From: Tissierella creatinini
Lineage (GTDB): Bacteria > Bacillota > Clostridia > Tissierellales > Tissierellaceae
Assembly (NCBI GenBank): GCA_005046945.1
Contig: SUSS01000001.1
Coordinates: 143,559-207,558 of the forward strand
Length of the DNA stretch: 64,000 nt
Reading direction: 5' to 3'
The translations under genes were made by a program, and so were the position numbers. The notes beneath the pieces were generated by a model that worked only from the letters and a program-made list of their open reading frames with translations, searched no databases and had not been told where the DNA came from. Of this stretch, positions 16,969 through 25,536 are shown piece after piece (the stretch's first letter is position 1; each line of letters opens with the position of its first letter).

Positions 16969-18654
16969 CTATTTAATCTTTATTCTTTTAGACATTTCAA
17001 TCATTTCTTTAGCATGTTTTAAGGTGGTTTCAGTTACATCTACTCCTCCAAGAAGTCTAGCCATTTCAACCACTCTTTCTTCATCAGATAGTCTTTCAAT
17101 CTTAGTTATAGCTTTTTTATTATTGATATTTTTTGATATGACATAATGGCTATCTGCAAGTGCTGCAATCTGTGGCAAATGTGATATAGATATAACCTGG
17201 TGGCTTTTTGAAATTTTGCTGATTTTTTCTCCAACTATCTGTGCAGTTCTTCCACTTATTCCAGTATCTATCTCATCAAATATAAGTGTTGGCATTCTAT
17301 CATTATCAGCAATAATGCTTTTAAAAGCAAGCATAATTCTAGACATCTCTCCTCCTGATACTATTCTTGATAAAGGCTTTAACTCTTCTCCAGGATTAGT
17401 CGAAATTAGAAACTCAATATTATCTATACCATTGAATGAACATTCCTTCTTCTCTTCAAATCTAACCCTAAATACTACATTATTCATATTGAGTTCTTTA
17501 AGCTCTTGGGAAAGTCTTTCCTCAAGAGATTCTGCAATAATTTTACGCTTCTTTGAAAGAACTTTTGAATCTTCATGAATAATAAGCTCCAGATTTTCTA
17601 TTTTCTTATTAATTCTTTCGATTTCCTTCTCATAATTAATCAACTTCTCATATTGTTCTTTAATCTTATCCCTATATTCATGAATTGATTCCACATTTGA
17701 ACCATACTTCTTCTTCAATTTATTAACTAGATTTAATCTTTCTTCTAGAAAAACCAGTCTTTCTTCATTTAAATCAAGCTTTTCTAAATAATTTGACAGT
17801 TCATTTGTCATATCATGTAGCTCAAATCTAGCATCTGATAATCTGGTTAGATATTGATCTAGATTCTTATCAAATCCAATTATAGTATTTAAAAGATGAA
17901 TAACCCTGTCCAACATTTGGAGAATTGAAGATGCCTCATAATCTGATATACTTAGGATTTCTACGATTTCACCAAGGCTCGCTATTATATCCTTAATATT
18001 TGAAAACTTGTTAAATTCATTCTCAATGTCATTATCGTCTGCATCGGTTAAATGTGCCTCATTGATTTCATCTATTTGAAACTTTAGAAGGTCCATTTCT
18101 CTCTCTCTTTCATAAGAGGAAGTATTCATATTATTAAGCATATTTTTTTCTTCACTATATAATCCATAAGTTTCAGATATCTTGTTTAAAAGCATTTTAT
18201 GGTCTTTATCCCCAAAACTATCAATTAAAATCTGATGATTTGCAATATTTAATAAGGACTGATGCTCGTGCTGACCAAATATATCCACCAACTTTGCTGT
18301 AATACTGGATAGGACATTAATCGTTACGGGTCTTCCATTGATCCTAGAAAGACTAGGGGAGCTTCGAGATATTTCCTTAGTAATTATGAGAAAATCCTCT
18401 TCTTCTATATCCATTTCGCTCAATATCCCCTTTAAACCTTCATCTATGAAAAAAAGCGCTTCAATAATGGTCTTTTCTGAACCCGTTCTAATAAGGTCCT
18501 TATTGCCTCTTCCTCCAAGAACTATACCAAGAGCCTCTATTATGATGGATTTACCCGACCCTGTCTCTCCAGTTAGGAGATTTAAGCCTTTAGTAAATTC
18601 TATCTTTAAATCATCAATTATAGCAAAGTTTTTAATGCTTAACTCTTTAAGCAT
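16969..18654 (-). CDS. recN: DNA repair protein RecN
   Basis: A 561-residue SMC-like ATPase for double-strand break repair. Walker A is GETGSGKS near residue 33, the ABC signature is VSGGEMSR, and Walker B is TLIFDEIDTGISG; a coiled coil fills the middle. Start is ATG 18654 (MLKELSIKNF) after GGAGG. In most Firmicutes argR precedes recN; here tlyA ends 20 bp upstream, so argR (and nadK) are not in this cluster. Confidence 0.96.
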   Translation of the reverse strand: MLKELSIKNFAIIDDLKIEFTKGLNLLTGETGSGKSIIIEALGIVLGGRGNKDLIRTGSEKTIIEALFFIDEGLKGILSEMDIEEEDFLIITKEISRSSPSLSRINGRPVTINVLSSITAKLVDIFGQHEHQSLLNIANHQILIDSFGDKDHKMLLNKISETYGLYSEEKNMLNNMNTSSYEREREMDLLKFQIDEINEAHLTDADDNDIENEFNKFSNIKDIIASLGEIVEILSISDYEASSILQMLDRVIHLLNTIIGFDKNLDQYLTRLSDARFELHDMTNELSNYLEKLDLNEERLVFLEERLNLVNKLKKKYGSNVESIHEYRDKIKEQYEKLINYEKEIERINKKIENLELIIHEDSKVLSKKRKIIAESLEERLSQELKELNMNNVVFRVRFEEKKECSFNGIDNIEFLISTNPGEELKPLSRIVSGGEMSRIMLAFKSIIADNDRMPTLIFDEIDTGISGRTAQIVGEKISKISKSHQVISISHLPQIAALADSHYVISKNINNKKAITKIERLSDEERVVEMARLLGGVDVTETTLKHAKEMIEMSKRIKIK

Positions 18655-18674
18655 ATTATTCCTCCATTTCAGCC

Positions 18675-19472
18675 TCACTTCAGATTACTATGAGCATCAT
18701 CTATTATATTCTGAATCATAATTTCATCAACCATATCTCCACTCTTCTTAAACCTTGCTAAAAATTCTATGTTTCCTGTGGCCCCGGTTACAGGTGAATA
18801 GGTTAATGAATCTAATATCAAACCCATATCTTTAGAGAACTTTAAAGTGTTCTTAATAACTTCCATATGAGTTGATTTTTCCCTTACTATTCCTTTCTTG
18901 CCAACCTTTTCTCTTCCTGCCTCAAACTGAGGCTTTATTAGGGCAACTATATCTCCATTATCCTTAAGGATTTCCTTAGCCACCGGTAGGACTAGTTTCA
19001 ATGAAATAAAGGATACATCTATGGAAATAAAATCAACTTGTTGGCCAATATCTTCTAACTTAACGTTTCTGATATTAGTTCTCTCCATAACCACTACTCT
19101 ATGGTCATTCCTAAGCTTCCAGTCTAACTGATTATAGCCTACATCTACAGCAAAGACTTTTAAAGCGCCATTCTTAAGCATGCAATCTGTAAAACCTCCG
19201 GTAGATGCACCTATATCCATGGCAACCTTATCTTTTAAATCAAGATTAAAAAATTCAATTGCCTTCTCTAGTTTTAATCCGCCTCTGCTTACATATATTA
19301 GAGGATTATTCTTTACTACTATTTCATCATCTTCTGATATGAAATCCCCAGGTTTTTGGACCTTTTCAGTACCTATAAAAACAACACCCTCCATGATTAG
19401 TCGTTTTCCCTTTTCTCTAGAATCTACAAGACCTTTTTCAAATAATAATATATCTGCTCTCTTCTTACCCAT
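18675..19472 (-). CDS. tlyA: TlyA-family rRNA 2'-O-methyltransferase (S4 plus FtsJ)
   Basis: A 265-residue protein with an N-terminal S4 RNA-binding domain (about 1-60) and an FtsJ-like methyltransferase domain whose SAM loop is AMDIGASTGGFTDCML. Family members methylate C1409 of 16S and C1920 of 23S rRNA; older annotation calls them hemolysin A. Start is ATG 19472 after GAGGAG, four bases away. Its 5' end lies just inside the ispA cluster, with dxs, usually between them, missing. Confidence 0.93.
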   Translation of the reverse strand: MGKKRADILLFEKGLVDSREKGKRLIMEGVVFIGTEKVQKPGDFISEDDEIVVKNNPLIYVSRGGLKLEKAIEFFNLDLKDKVAMDIGASTGGFTDCMLKNGALKVFAVDVGYNQLDWKLRNDHRVVVMERTNIRNVKLEDIGQQVDFISIDVSFISLKLVLPVAKEILKDNGDIVALIKPQFEAGREKVGKKGIVREKSTHMEVIKNTLKFSKDMGLILDSLTYSPVTGATGNIEFLARFKKSGDMVDEIMIQNIIDDAHSNLK

Positions 19473-19483
19473 AGCACTCCTCA

Positions 19484-20353
19484 TCACACATCACGTTTTA
19501 TTAAATATCCGGTTAATTCCTTTAAAAAACCTATATCCCTATTCTTTAAAGACCTTAGGGAATTTATAGCATCTTGACTTAAGTCTGCTACCTTTTCTTC
19601 AGCTTCTTCTATGCTATGAAATCTAAGGTATGTAAACTTGTTTATATACTCATCCTGGGATTCATCTAATAAATCATCTTGAATTTGATATGCAAGACCT
19701 AAATATAGACCAAAATCCCTAAGTGCCCTAATATCTTCACTATCAGCTCCACCAATTATAGCACCTGAAACTATACTTGCTTGAATCAATGCTGCAGTTT
19801 TAGATCTATACATATAGAAAAGCTTTTCTTCATCCATATTATTAAATGAACTCATAAGATCCATAATTTGTCCGCCAATCATGCCACTTGTGCCGGAATA
19901 TGTACTGATTTCCTTCATAGCCCTTATGTTTCTCCTAAAATAAAGCTCAGTCTTAGAGTTTTTATATATATGCTCAGACATAGTTTCAAAAGCAAGGTTT
20001 AATAAACCATCTCCTGCTAGAACAGCCATAGCTTCCCCATATACCTTATGATTAGTGGGTTTTCCTCTTCTAAAATCATCATTATCCATACAAGGTAGGT
20101 CATCATGGATTAAGGAATAGGTATGAATCATCTCTATAGCTATTGCAAATGGCATTACCTTTAATAAGTCATCATCAAACATAGAATAGGTCTTTAAAGT
20201 CATAATAGGTCTAAGCCTTTTTCCGCCGGTAAATAAACTGTATTCCATGGCATCAAATATGATCTTATTGAAATCATCTCTTTTTTTCATGATTTCCATT
20301 AAATAAAAATCTATGACCTTACTTTGTTTTTCTATTTCATTAACAATATCCAT
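19484..20353 (-). CDS. ispA: Polyprenyl (farnesyl/geranyl) diphosphate synthase
   Basis: A 289-residue trans-prenyltransferase that elongates DMAPP with IPP. The first Asp-rich motif is DDLPCMDNDDFRRGKPT (DDx4D type of bacterial FPP synthases), the second QIQDDLLD. GGKRLRPIM binds IPP. Start is ATG 20353 after GGAGG; xseB overlaps it by 14 nt. The product chain length cannot be read from sequence with certainty. Confidence 0.94.
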   Translation of the reverse strand: MDIVNEIEKQSKVIDFYLMEIMKKRDDFNKIIFDAMEYSLFTGGKRLRPIMTLKTYSMFDDDLLKVMPFAIAIEMIHTYSLIHDDLPCMDNDDFRRGKPTNHKVYGEAMAVLAGDGLLNLAFETMSEHIYKNSKTELYFRRNIRAMKEISTYSGTSGMIGGQIMDLMSSFNNMDEEKLFYMYRSKTAALIQASIVSGAIIGGADSEDIRALRDFGLYLGLAYQIQDDLLDESQDEYINKFTYLRFHSIEEAEEKVADLSQDAINSLRSLKNRDIGFLKELTGYLIKRDV

Positions 20354-20588
20354 CTCCAGCCTCCCTGATGAAGTCAATCTCCCTTAATGTTTCCTTATCC
20401 TCACCCAATATGATTTTAACTTCACCTTCAGTCTTTTTTAATATTTCATTTAAATGATTGTATAGTTCCATTCCAAGTTTAAACTTATCAACTGAGTCCT
20501 TAAGAGTGCAATCTTCATCCTCTAAATCTACTAAAAGGTCTTCCAACTTTGATAAAGCTTCTTCATAAGTTAATTTGTTAATCTCCAC
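20340..20588 (-). CDS. xseB: Exodeoxyribonuclease VII small subunit
   Basis: An 82-residue helical protein with the family core YEEALSKLEDLLVDLED and LKDSVDKFKLGMEL. It forms exonuclease VII with XseA. GTG 20588 is preferred as start because GGGAGG lies eight bases before it. The start is inside the end of xseA, and the stop is inside ispA, so the three genes are translationally coupled. Confidence 0.94.
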   Translation of the reverse strand: MEINKLTYEEALSKLEDLLVDLEDEDCTLKDSVDKFKLGMELYNHLNEILKKTEGEVKIILGEDKETLREIDFIREAGDGYC

Positions 20589-21795
20589 CCAATACACCTC
20601 CCTTTTCGATATGAAGTACTAGTGTCTTTACTACTCCATCCTTTAGTAGAATATTAATCTCCTCATCTATGCTCAAGTCATCTATAGTCCTAATTGCTTT
20701 TCCATCACCATTTAACAATACACCATAACCCCTTTCCAAGGATATGATTGGATTTAACATGTTAAGCTTATTTTCAAGTACTGCAAAATGTCTATATTCC
20801 TTATTCAATCTTTGATTTATAATGCCCGTAAGCTTTCTATAAAAAATATCCACTTCCTGATTCTTCTCTCGTAAGCCTTGAATTGGATTATTGTAATTTA
20901 AGCCTCTTTTATATATATTTAAGTCAGCTTTTATGCCCCTTAAACGGTTAATAATATAATTAGTCAGACTATTATATTTATTATTCAAGTCATCATATAG
21001 ATAAGATATATCCGGAACTGCTAGCTCAGCAGCTGCAGATGGTGTAGGTGCCCTTAAATCTGCTACGAAGTCCGCAATAGTAAAATCCGTTTCATGACCT
21101 ACTGCAGAAATAACAGGTGTTCTTAGATTGAATATACATCTGGCCAATTCCTCATCATTAAAGGCAAAAAGCTCCTCTATTGAACCTCCTCCGCGCCCTG
21201 TAATTATAAGGTCAATATCCTCCAAATTATCTAGGAATCTAAGGCCCTTAATTATTTCACCTGGTGCATCTTGACCTTGAACTAAGGAAGGATATATGAG
21301 TATTTTACATGGCGGATATCTTCTTTTTATAATACTGATTATATCCCTTATTGCAGCTCCTGTAGAAGATGTAACTATACCTATTTTTTCAGGCATAAGC
21401 GGAATTTTCTTCTTATGTATTTCATCGAATAAGCCTTCATTTTGAAGTTTATTCTTTAATAGTTCATATGCCTTATAGAGATCTCCAATGCCTTTTTCTT
21501 CAATATTTCTTATATAAAGCTGATAATCTCCATCCCTTTCGAAAACAGAAATATATCCTGTCGCTACTACTTTCATTCCCTCCTCTAAATTCATAAGGAG
21601 TTTTTCATTATCAGATTTGAACATTACACATTTAATCCTGCTTTTGTCGTCCTTTAAAGAGAAATACATATGACCACTATAGTGGTGTTTGAAGTTGGAT
21701 ATCTCCCCTTCAACCTGTATATTTGAAAGTAACATATCCGTAGTCAATACACGCTTTATGTATATATTTACCTCATTTACTTTAAATGGCTTCAT
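20578..21795 (-). CDS. xseA: Exodeoxyribonuclease VII large subunit
   Basis: A 405-residue subunit with an N-terminal OB-fold (about 1-100: VEGEISNFKHHYSGHMYFSL) and a catalytic domain with GIVTSSTGAAIRDI, RGGGSIEELFAFN and SAVGHETDFTIADFVADLRA. A C-terminal coiled coil binds XseB. It degrades single-stranded DNA. The stop overlaps xseB. Confidence 0.96.
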   Translation of the reverse strand: MKPFKVNEVNIYIKRVLTTDMLLSNIQVEGEISNFKHHYSGHMYFSLKDDKSRIKCVMFKSDNEKLLMNLEEGMKVVATGYISVFERDGDYQLYIRNIEEKGIGDLYKAYELLKNKLQNEGLFDEIHKKKIPLMPEKIGIVTSSTGAAIRDIISIIKRRYPPCKILIYPSLVQGQDAPGEIIKGLRFLDNLEDIDLIITGRGGGSIEELFAFNDEELARCIFNLRTPVISAVGHETDFTIADFVADLRAPTPSAAAELAVPDISYLYDDLNNKYNSLTNYIINRLRGIKADLNIYKRGLNYNNPIQGLREKNQEVDIFYRKLTGIINQRLNKEYRHFAVLENKLNMLNPIISLERGYGVLLNGDGKAIRTIDDLSIDEEINILLKDGVVKTLVLHIEKGGVLGGD

Positions 21796-21799
21796 TTAT

Positions 21800-22741
21800 T
21801 CACCACCTATGCCCATTTTTAACACTCCCCAGATATGCAATTCCAACTCCATTATCAGTAGACAATTCTCTAGGAGGATATATAAAGTCTAGATTGCCTT
21901 TATCAAGATAGTTCCTTATATATGAATTTGCAGATACCCCACCAGTAATTAATATATCCTTTATATCATAATTTCTAACAGCATTTTGAATTAAACTTTC
22001 TAAAATCCTTCCTATGGTGTGAAATAAGGTTATAATAATATCTTCTTTACCATAATTACCCGAATCCAATAATTTTATAAAGTAATTCTCTAAACCTGAT
22101 ATGTTGGACCAAATTCCGTTCTTAATAGAGATTGGAACATTATTATCCAGTGTTCTACCTCCCTGAGAAATACGTTCCATCTCAGCTCCGCATGGAAATG
22201 GAATCCTCAAAGATACTCCAATGCGATCTATAAGCTGACCGAAGTTTAAATCTAATGTGCCTCCTATGTGTTTTATGTCTAGGTTATCCTCCTTATTCTC
22301 GACCAGCAAAAGCTCTGTAGTGCCTCCTGAAATATGAAGGGATAAAAAGCGTTCAAGATTTCTATCTTCCTTCATAAGAGCAGCTCCTATATGACCTTCT
22401 TGGTGACTGAATTCCTTAAAGCTTACCTTAAGAACCTTCGAAAGAATAAATGCCTGGTTTTTTCCAACTACAAAAACAGGCATGTAAGAACTAATGTCAT
22501 TTCTTGGTTTCGAAGACACAGAAATAGTGTCAATTAAATCTAAATCAACACTATCGGAAAGTAAGCTTATAAGTTCTGGTATATTATTTACATGTTGAAA
22601 TACTGCTTCTTGCTGTCTTAACCCTTGTCCATGAACCTTAAGTACATTTCTTAGGTTTACAATAACATTTTTATTCTCATCCACAACTCCAATGGAAGTT
22701 GTATAAGCACTTGTATCTATACCTAGAAATAGTTTATTCAT
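21800..22741 (-). CDS. TsaD/Kae1-like M22 family protein (ASKHA fold)
   Basis: A 313-residue protein resembling TsaD. It starts FLGIDTSAYTTSIGVVD and keeps the metal-binding H-x3-H as HQEGHIGAAL, followed by LSLHISGGTTELLLV and a late ITGGVSANSYIR. It is shorter than TsaD (about 340 residues) and belongs to the extra Clostridial M22 lineage found beside nusB and xseA. Whether it makes t6A is not known; a true tsaD elsewhere would be expected. Its start overlaps the nusB stop. Confidence 0.75.
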   Translation of the reverse strand: MNKLFLGIDTSAYTTSIGVVDENKNVIVNLRNVLKVHGQGLRQQEAVFQHVNNIPELISLLSDSVDLDLIDTISVSSKPRNDISSYMPVFVVGKNQAFILSKVLKVSFKEFSHQEGHIGAALMKEDRNLERFLSLHISGGTTELLLVENKEDNLDIKHIGGTLDLNFGQLIDRIGVSLRIPFPCGAEMERISQGGRTLDNNVPISIKNGIWSNISGLENYFIKLLDSGNYGKEDIIITLFHTIGRILESLIQNAVRNYDIKDILITGGVSANSYIRNYLDKGNLDFIYPPRELSTDNGVGIAYLGSVKNGHRW

Positions 22742-23144
22742 TTTTTTTCAATTTCCTTACATATCCTCCTAGTACTCCATTTACAAATTTGAAGCTGTCC
22801 TCTTTACTATATTGCTTTACAATTTCAACAGCCTCATTAATGGCTACTTGTATAGGTATATCGCTTCTATACATAATCTCATATATTGCTACTCTTAAAG
22901 CAGCCAAATCAACTTTGGCTAGTCTGTGAATACTCCAACCCTCTAGGTTATCAATTATGTTTTTATCTATCTCTTCAATATTTGATTTAATATTCTCATA
23001 GGATTCCCTGATATACTTAGTTTCATTTTCATCAAATTCGAAGTTATTTAAAAATATTTCCAATGCCTCATTGGAATAATCATTGGTACTATCCATTTGA
23101 AACATCAATTTCACAGCACCTTCTCTGGCTTGTTTCCTACCCAT
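22734..23144 (-). CDS. nusB: Transcription antitermination factor NusB
   Basis: A 136-residue NusB. The N-terminus RKQAREGAVKLMFQMD, central DKNIIDNLEGWSIHRLAKVD and the AINEAVEIVKQYS end are all standard. It supports rRNA antitermination with NusE. The ribosome site TAGGAGG follows a small GGGC-AAA-GCCC hairpin in a leader that holds two larger hairpins (23181-23274). Confidence 0.96.
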   Translation of the reverse strand: MGRKQAREGAVKLMFQMDSTNDYSNEALEIFLNNFEFDENETKYIRESYENIKSNIEEIDKNIIDNLEGWSIHRLAKVDLAALRVAIYEIMYRSDIPIQVAINEAVEIVKQYSKEDSFKFVNGVLGGYVRKLKKNE

Positions 23145-23157
23145 ATTTTCCTCCTAA

Positions 23158-23168
23158 GGGCTTTGCCC
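23158..23168 (-). other. Small hairpin next to the nusB ribosome site
   Basis: A 4-bp GGGC/GCCC stem with a 3-nt loop lies just 5' of TAGGAGG on the minus strand. It is the last of three hairpins in this intergenic stretch. Confidence 0.3.
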
Positions 23169-23180
23169 TATTAGTTTAAA

Positions 23181-23211
23181 TAAAGCTTAAAATCACCTAT
23201 TTTAAGCTTTA
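23181..23211 (-). terminator. 13-bp hairpin between Asp23 gene and nusB
   Basis: A perfect stem taaagcttaaaat/attttaagcttta with a 5-nt loop. It may be a terminator or attenuator; only a broken T-rich tail follows. Confidence 0.6.
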
Positions 23212-23236
23212 GAATGTTATTTGAGTGTTAAATAGT

Positions 23237-23274
23237 CTTAAGCGAGGTGTGCTTAAGGCTACACCTCGTTTAAG
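23237..23274 (-). other. Long hairpin downstream of the Asp23 gene
   Basis: Arms cttaagcgaggtgt and acacctcgtttaag pair at 13 of 14 positions around a 10-nt loop. No T-run follows on the minus strand, so it may be a processing or mRNA-stability structure. Confidence 0.5.
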
Positions 23275-23281
23275 ATGGTTA

Positions 23282-23692
23282 CTATTTTACTTTAGATTCG
23301 GCTTCAGCCTTCCCTTCCTTAGGTATGCTAACTCCTTGAATATTAACATTAACACTGACAACATTAAGACTTGTCATAGTTTCTACAGTTTTCTTTACAT
23401 TCTCCTGAACCTCTTGGGCTAGGGCTGCTATATTTGATCCGTATTCAACTACTAAAAAGACATCAATTAATGCTTCTTTCTCACCAACCTCAACCTTTAC
23501 ACCCTTAGATAAATTCTTCATGCCTAAAAGCTCAGTAATTCCACCTGTTATTCCACCGCTCATTCCTATGACACCTTTGATCTCTGTTGCAGCAACTCCT
23601 GCAATAACAGCTACTACATCGTTGGAAATCCTTATACTACCTTTATCCGTAATATCATTATTTAAATTCTCGGTCATATAAAACACCTCCAC
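23282..23692 (-). CDS. Asp23/Gls24-family envelope stress protein
   Basis: A 136-residue Asp23 protein (YqhY type). The core SIRISNDVVAVIAGVAATEI, then IKGVIGMSGG and VEYGSNIAALAQEVQENVKK, is diagnostic. YqhY-like members lie beside accBC or nusB in Firmicutes and affect fatty-acid supply; the exact role here is not known. A SigA promoter sits upstream, and spoIIIAH ends 45 bp before the start, so it is transcribed separately. Confidence 0.9.
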   Translation of the reverse strand: MEVFYMTENLNNDITDKGSIRISNDVVAVIAGVAATEIKGVIGMSGGITGGITELLGMKNLSKGVKVEVGEKEALIDVFLVVEYGSNIAALAQEVQENVKKTVETMTSLNVVSVNVNIQGVSIPKEGKAEAESKVK

Positions 23693-23703
23693 TTAATAAA
23701 GCT

Positions 23704-23732
23704 ATTATACCAAAGGAAGTTGTTGTTTACAA
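23704..23732 (-). promoter_or_regulatory. SigA promoter for the Asp23 gene
   Basis: Minus-strand TTGTAA, 17 bp, then TATAAT, with a TGG extension before the -10. It lies immediately downstream of the spoIIIAH stop. Confidence 0.7.
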
Positions 23733-23737
23733 CAAAT

Positions 23738-24376
23738 CTATTGCTTTTTCATTATTTTAATACTATCTCCATTAAAGGATGTTTCCGATTTTACGATATC
23801 TAAAATCTTAATTACATCCTGCTCTTTTAGCTCATTTGCAGACACAACTACCTTAATGTCTTCATCAGTTATGAACACTATAGCTTCATCAAATCCTTTG
23901 GATTTTACCAAACCTTCAATCTGCAATTCCTTTTCTGAAATATTACCTATATTAATGATTTCCTCCTGTGCCTTAGTCCTTACATCTTCAGCTGTATTTT
24001 CATTTTTTACTATCTCATCAAGTCTATCCATTGCTCCGGCTCTTAATTTATCTCTAGATAATCTATATTCAACGAAATAATCTCTGGAAGTTGTACTTTC
24101 TGTGTTCATGACTTCAGCCAAGTCTTCATTGTTAGATGATATTACCTCAGCAACATTTTCATTAATGTCCTTAGAGTCAACTATATCTATATAATCACCT
24201 TCTTTGGCACCCATATACTCTTGACCTAAGTTTTCCATTTGGGCTTTTTCATGTTGCTGATAATCACCTGATGCCTTAAGTAGTGCTTGTTGAGTTAACT
24301 GATAATTTAAATAGCCTGTAAAAACCAATAGAATTAATAACATCCCAATAATTGCCGGCCTCTTAATCTTAAACAT
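23738..24376 (-). CDS. spoIIIAH: Stage III sporulation protein AH
   Basis: A mother-cell channel protein that docks with forespore SpoIIQ across the engulfment membranes. It has one N-terminal membrane segment (IIGMLLILLVFTGYL) and a C-terminal ring-building domain with IDEIV and VKSKGFDEAIVFI. The start is ATG 24376, four bases after GGAGGGG. It lies at the end of the spoIIIA operon; the length of 212 residues is normal. Confidence 0.93.
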   Translation of the reverse strand: MFKIKRPAIIGMLLILLVFTGYLNYQLTQQALLKASGDYQQHEKAQMENLGQEYMGAKEGDYIDIVDSKDINENVAEVISSNNEDLAEVMNTESTTSRDYFVEYRLSRDKLRAGAMDRLDEIVKNENTAEDVRTKAQEEIINIGNISEKELQIEGLVKSKGFDEAIVFITDEDIKVVVSANELKEQDVIKILDIVKSETSFNGDSIKIMKKQ

Positions 24377-24386
24377 ATTACCCCTC

Positions 24387-24959
24387 CTATTTACTAGAAT
24401 ATACTTGAACCCTATTTCCACTAATACTCAATACAGTCTTAACGGCATCATAGAGCATTTCTAACACCTTTATATCTTCAGCACCATCTGCAACTACAAT
24501 AACCCCCTTTACTAGGGGATTAATCTCCTTAAGTAAAAGCGTTGAATCACTACTAGCACTTGTAATGATTTGAACATTAGTATCCTCCCTATTTACCTCT
24601 CTTGTTCCCCCTTGGGCATCAATTTCCTTAGTAGTCTCAACAGTCCGTGTTGTATTGGATGCAGGAACGCTTTCAATGCTTTCCTCCAAAGTAATCATTA
24701 CACTTACCTCCCCAACTCCATCCAGCTTCCCTAGAATATTCTCTAGCTTTGTCTCAAGATAGGTGCTGTAATCATCCTCTAGCTTAATCTCCTTTACTTT
24801 CTCTACAACAGGTGTTTTTGGATTAGTATTGTCTTTAAAAAGACTAATCCCAATTAACACTATGACTGATAGTAGTAGAATTATGAATAAATTATTGATA
24901 AACTTCTTGTTATTCAGTTCCTCAAGGTGTTTTTTTATTTTATTGATTAGTTCCTCCAT
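24387..24959 (-). CDS. spoIIIAG: Stage III sporulation protein AG
   Basis: The large-ring component of the SpoIIIA-Q feeding channel. One N-terminal membrane segment (FIILLLSVIVLIGISLF) is followed by the ring domain with YLETKLENILGKLDGVGEV and ending VKGVIVVADGAEDIKV. ATG 24959 follows GGGAGG; an earlier start lacks a ribosome site. It overlaps spoIIIAF. Confidence 0.93.
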   Translation of the reverse strand: MEELINKIKKHLEELNNKKFINNLFIILLLSVIVLIGISLFKDNTNPKTPVVEKVKEIKLEDDYSTYLETKLENILGKLDGVGEVSVMITLEESIESVPASNTTRTVETTKEIDAQGGTREVNREDTNVQIITSASSDSTLLLKEINPLVKGVIVVADGAEDIKVLEMLYDAVKTVLSISGNRVQVYSSK

Positions 24960-25527
24960 AACTTTCCTCCCCATAATAGATATTTATCTTATTCTTTTCT
25001 AGCTGTATCATCGTAGAGATGACCCCTTTTATATCATCATCCTCAATGGATGTTAAAACTGTTGACTTATCTCCTATATCAATATCCTCTACCCTTATAT
25101 CTCCTTTAATTTCTTGCTTTACCATGATTATATCCACACCTTCTAAAGATATAATATGGTCTTCATTAGGGCTTGTTTTGAACTCAATAGTTTCAACGAC
25201 ATAATCTGAATTATCCTCTATTAAATCTTTTAACTCTTTCCTAAGGCTAGAAAGATATAGATCAACTATCTGTTGATTTTGTACCTCCTCTAAATTTTCC
25301 ATGGATATATCCTTTTGAGAGAAGGCTTCGACTTCCCTATCTATATCTAGACTTATATCATTTACCTTGGTTAATGGACTTATTACGGTAAATATGATTA
25401 AGATTCCAATAATAAAGTTTACATATCTCTTCATATTACCCTTTGGCATGACTATATCTATTAAGGATATAATCATGAAAAGTGTTACAAGTTCCTTTAA
25501 CCAGCTAGTTATAAATTCTGTAAACAT
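24940..25527 (-). CDS. spoIIIAF: Stage III sporulation protein AF
   Basis: A SpoIIIA complex member with two N-terminal membrane helices (TLFMIISLIDIVMP, NFIIGILIIFTVI) and a soluble ring-building domain. A 195-residue product results from ATG 25527, four bases after AGGTGAG; the GTG three codons earlier lies in the ribosome site. It sits between AE and AG as in Bacillus. Confidence 0.9.
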   Translation of the reverse strand: MFTEFITSWLKELVTLFMIISLIDIVMPKGNMKRYVNFIIGILIIFTVISPLTKVNDISLDIDREVEAFSQKDISMENLEEVQNQQIVDLYLSSLRKELKDLIEDNSDYVVETIEFKTSPNEDHIISLEGVDIIMVKQEIKGDIRVEDIDIGDKSTVLTSIEDDDIKGVISTMIQLEKNKINIYYGEESYGGTNQ

Positions 25528-25536
25528 ATATCTCAC

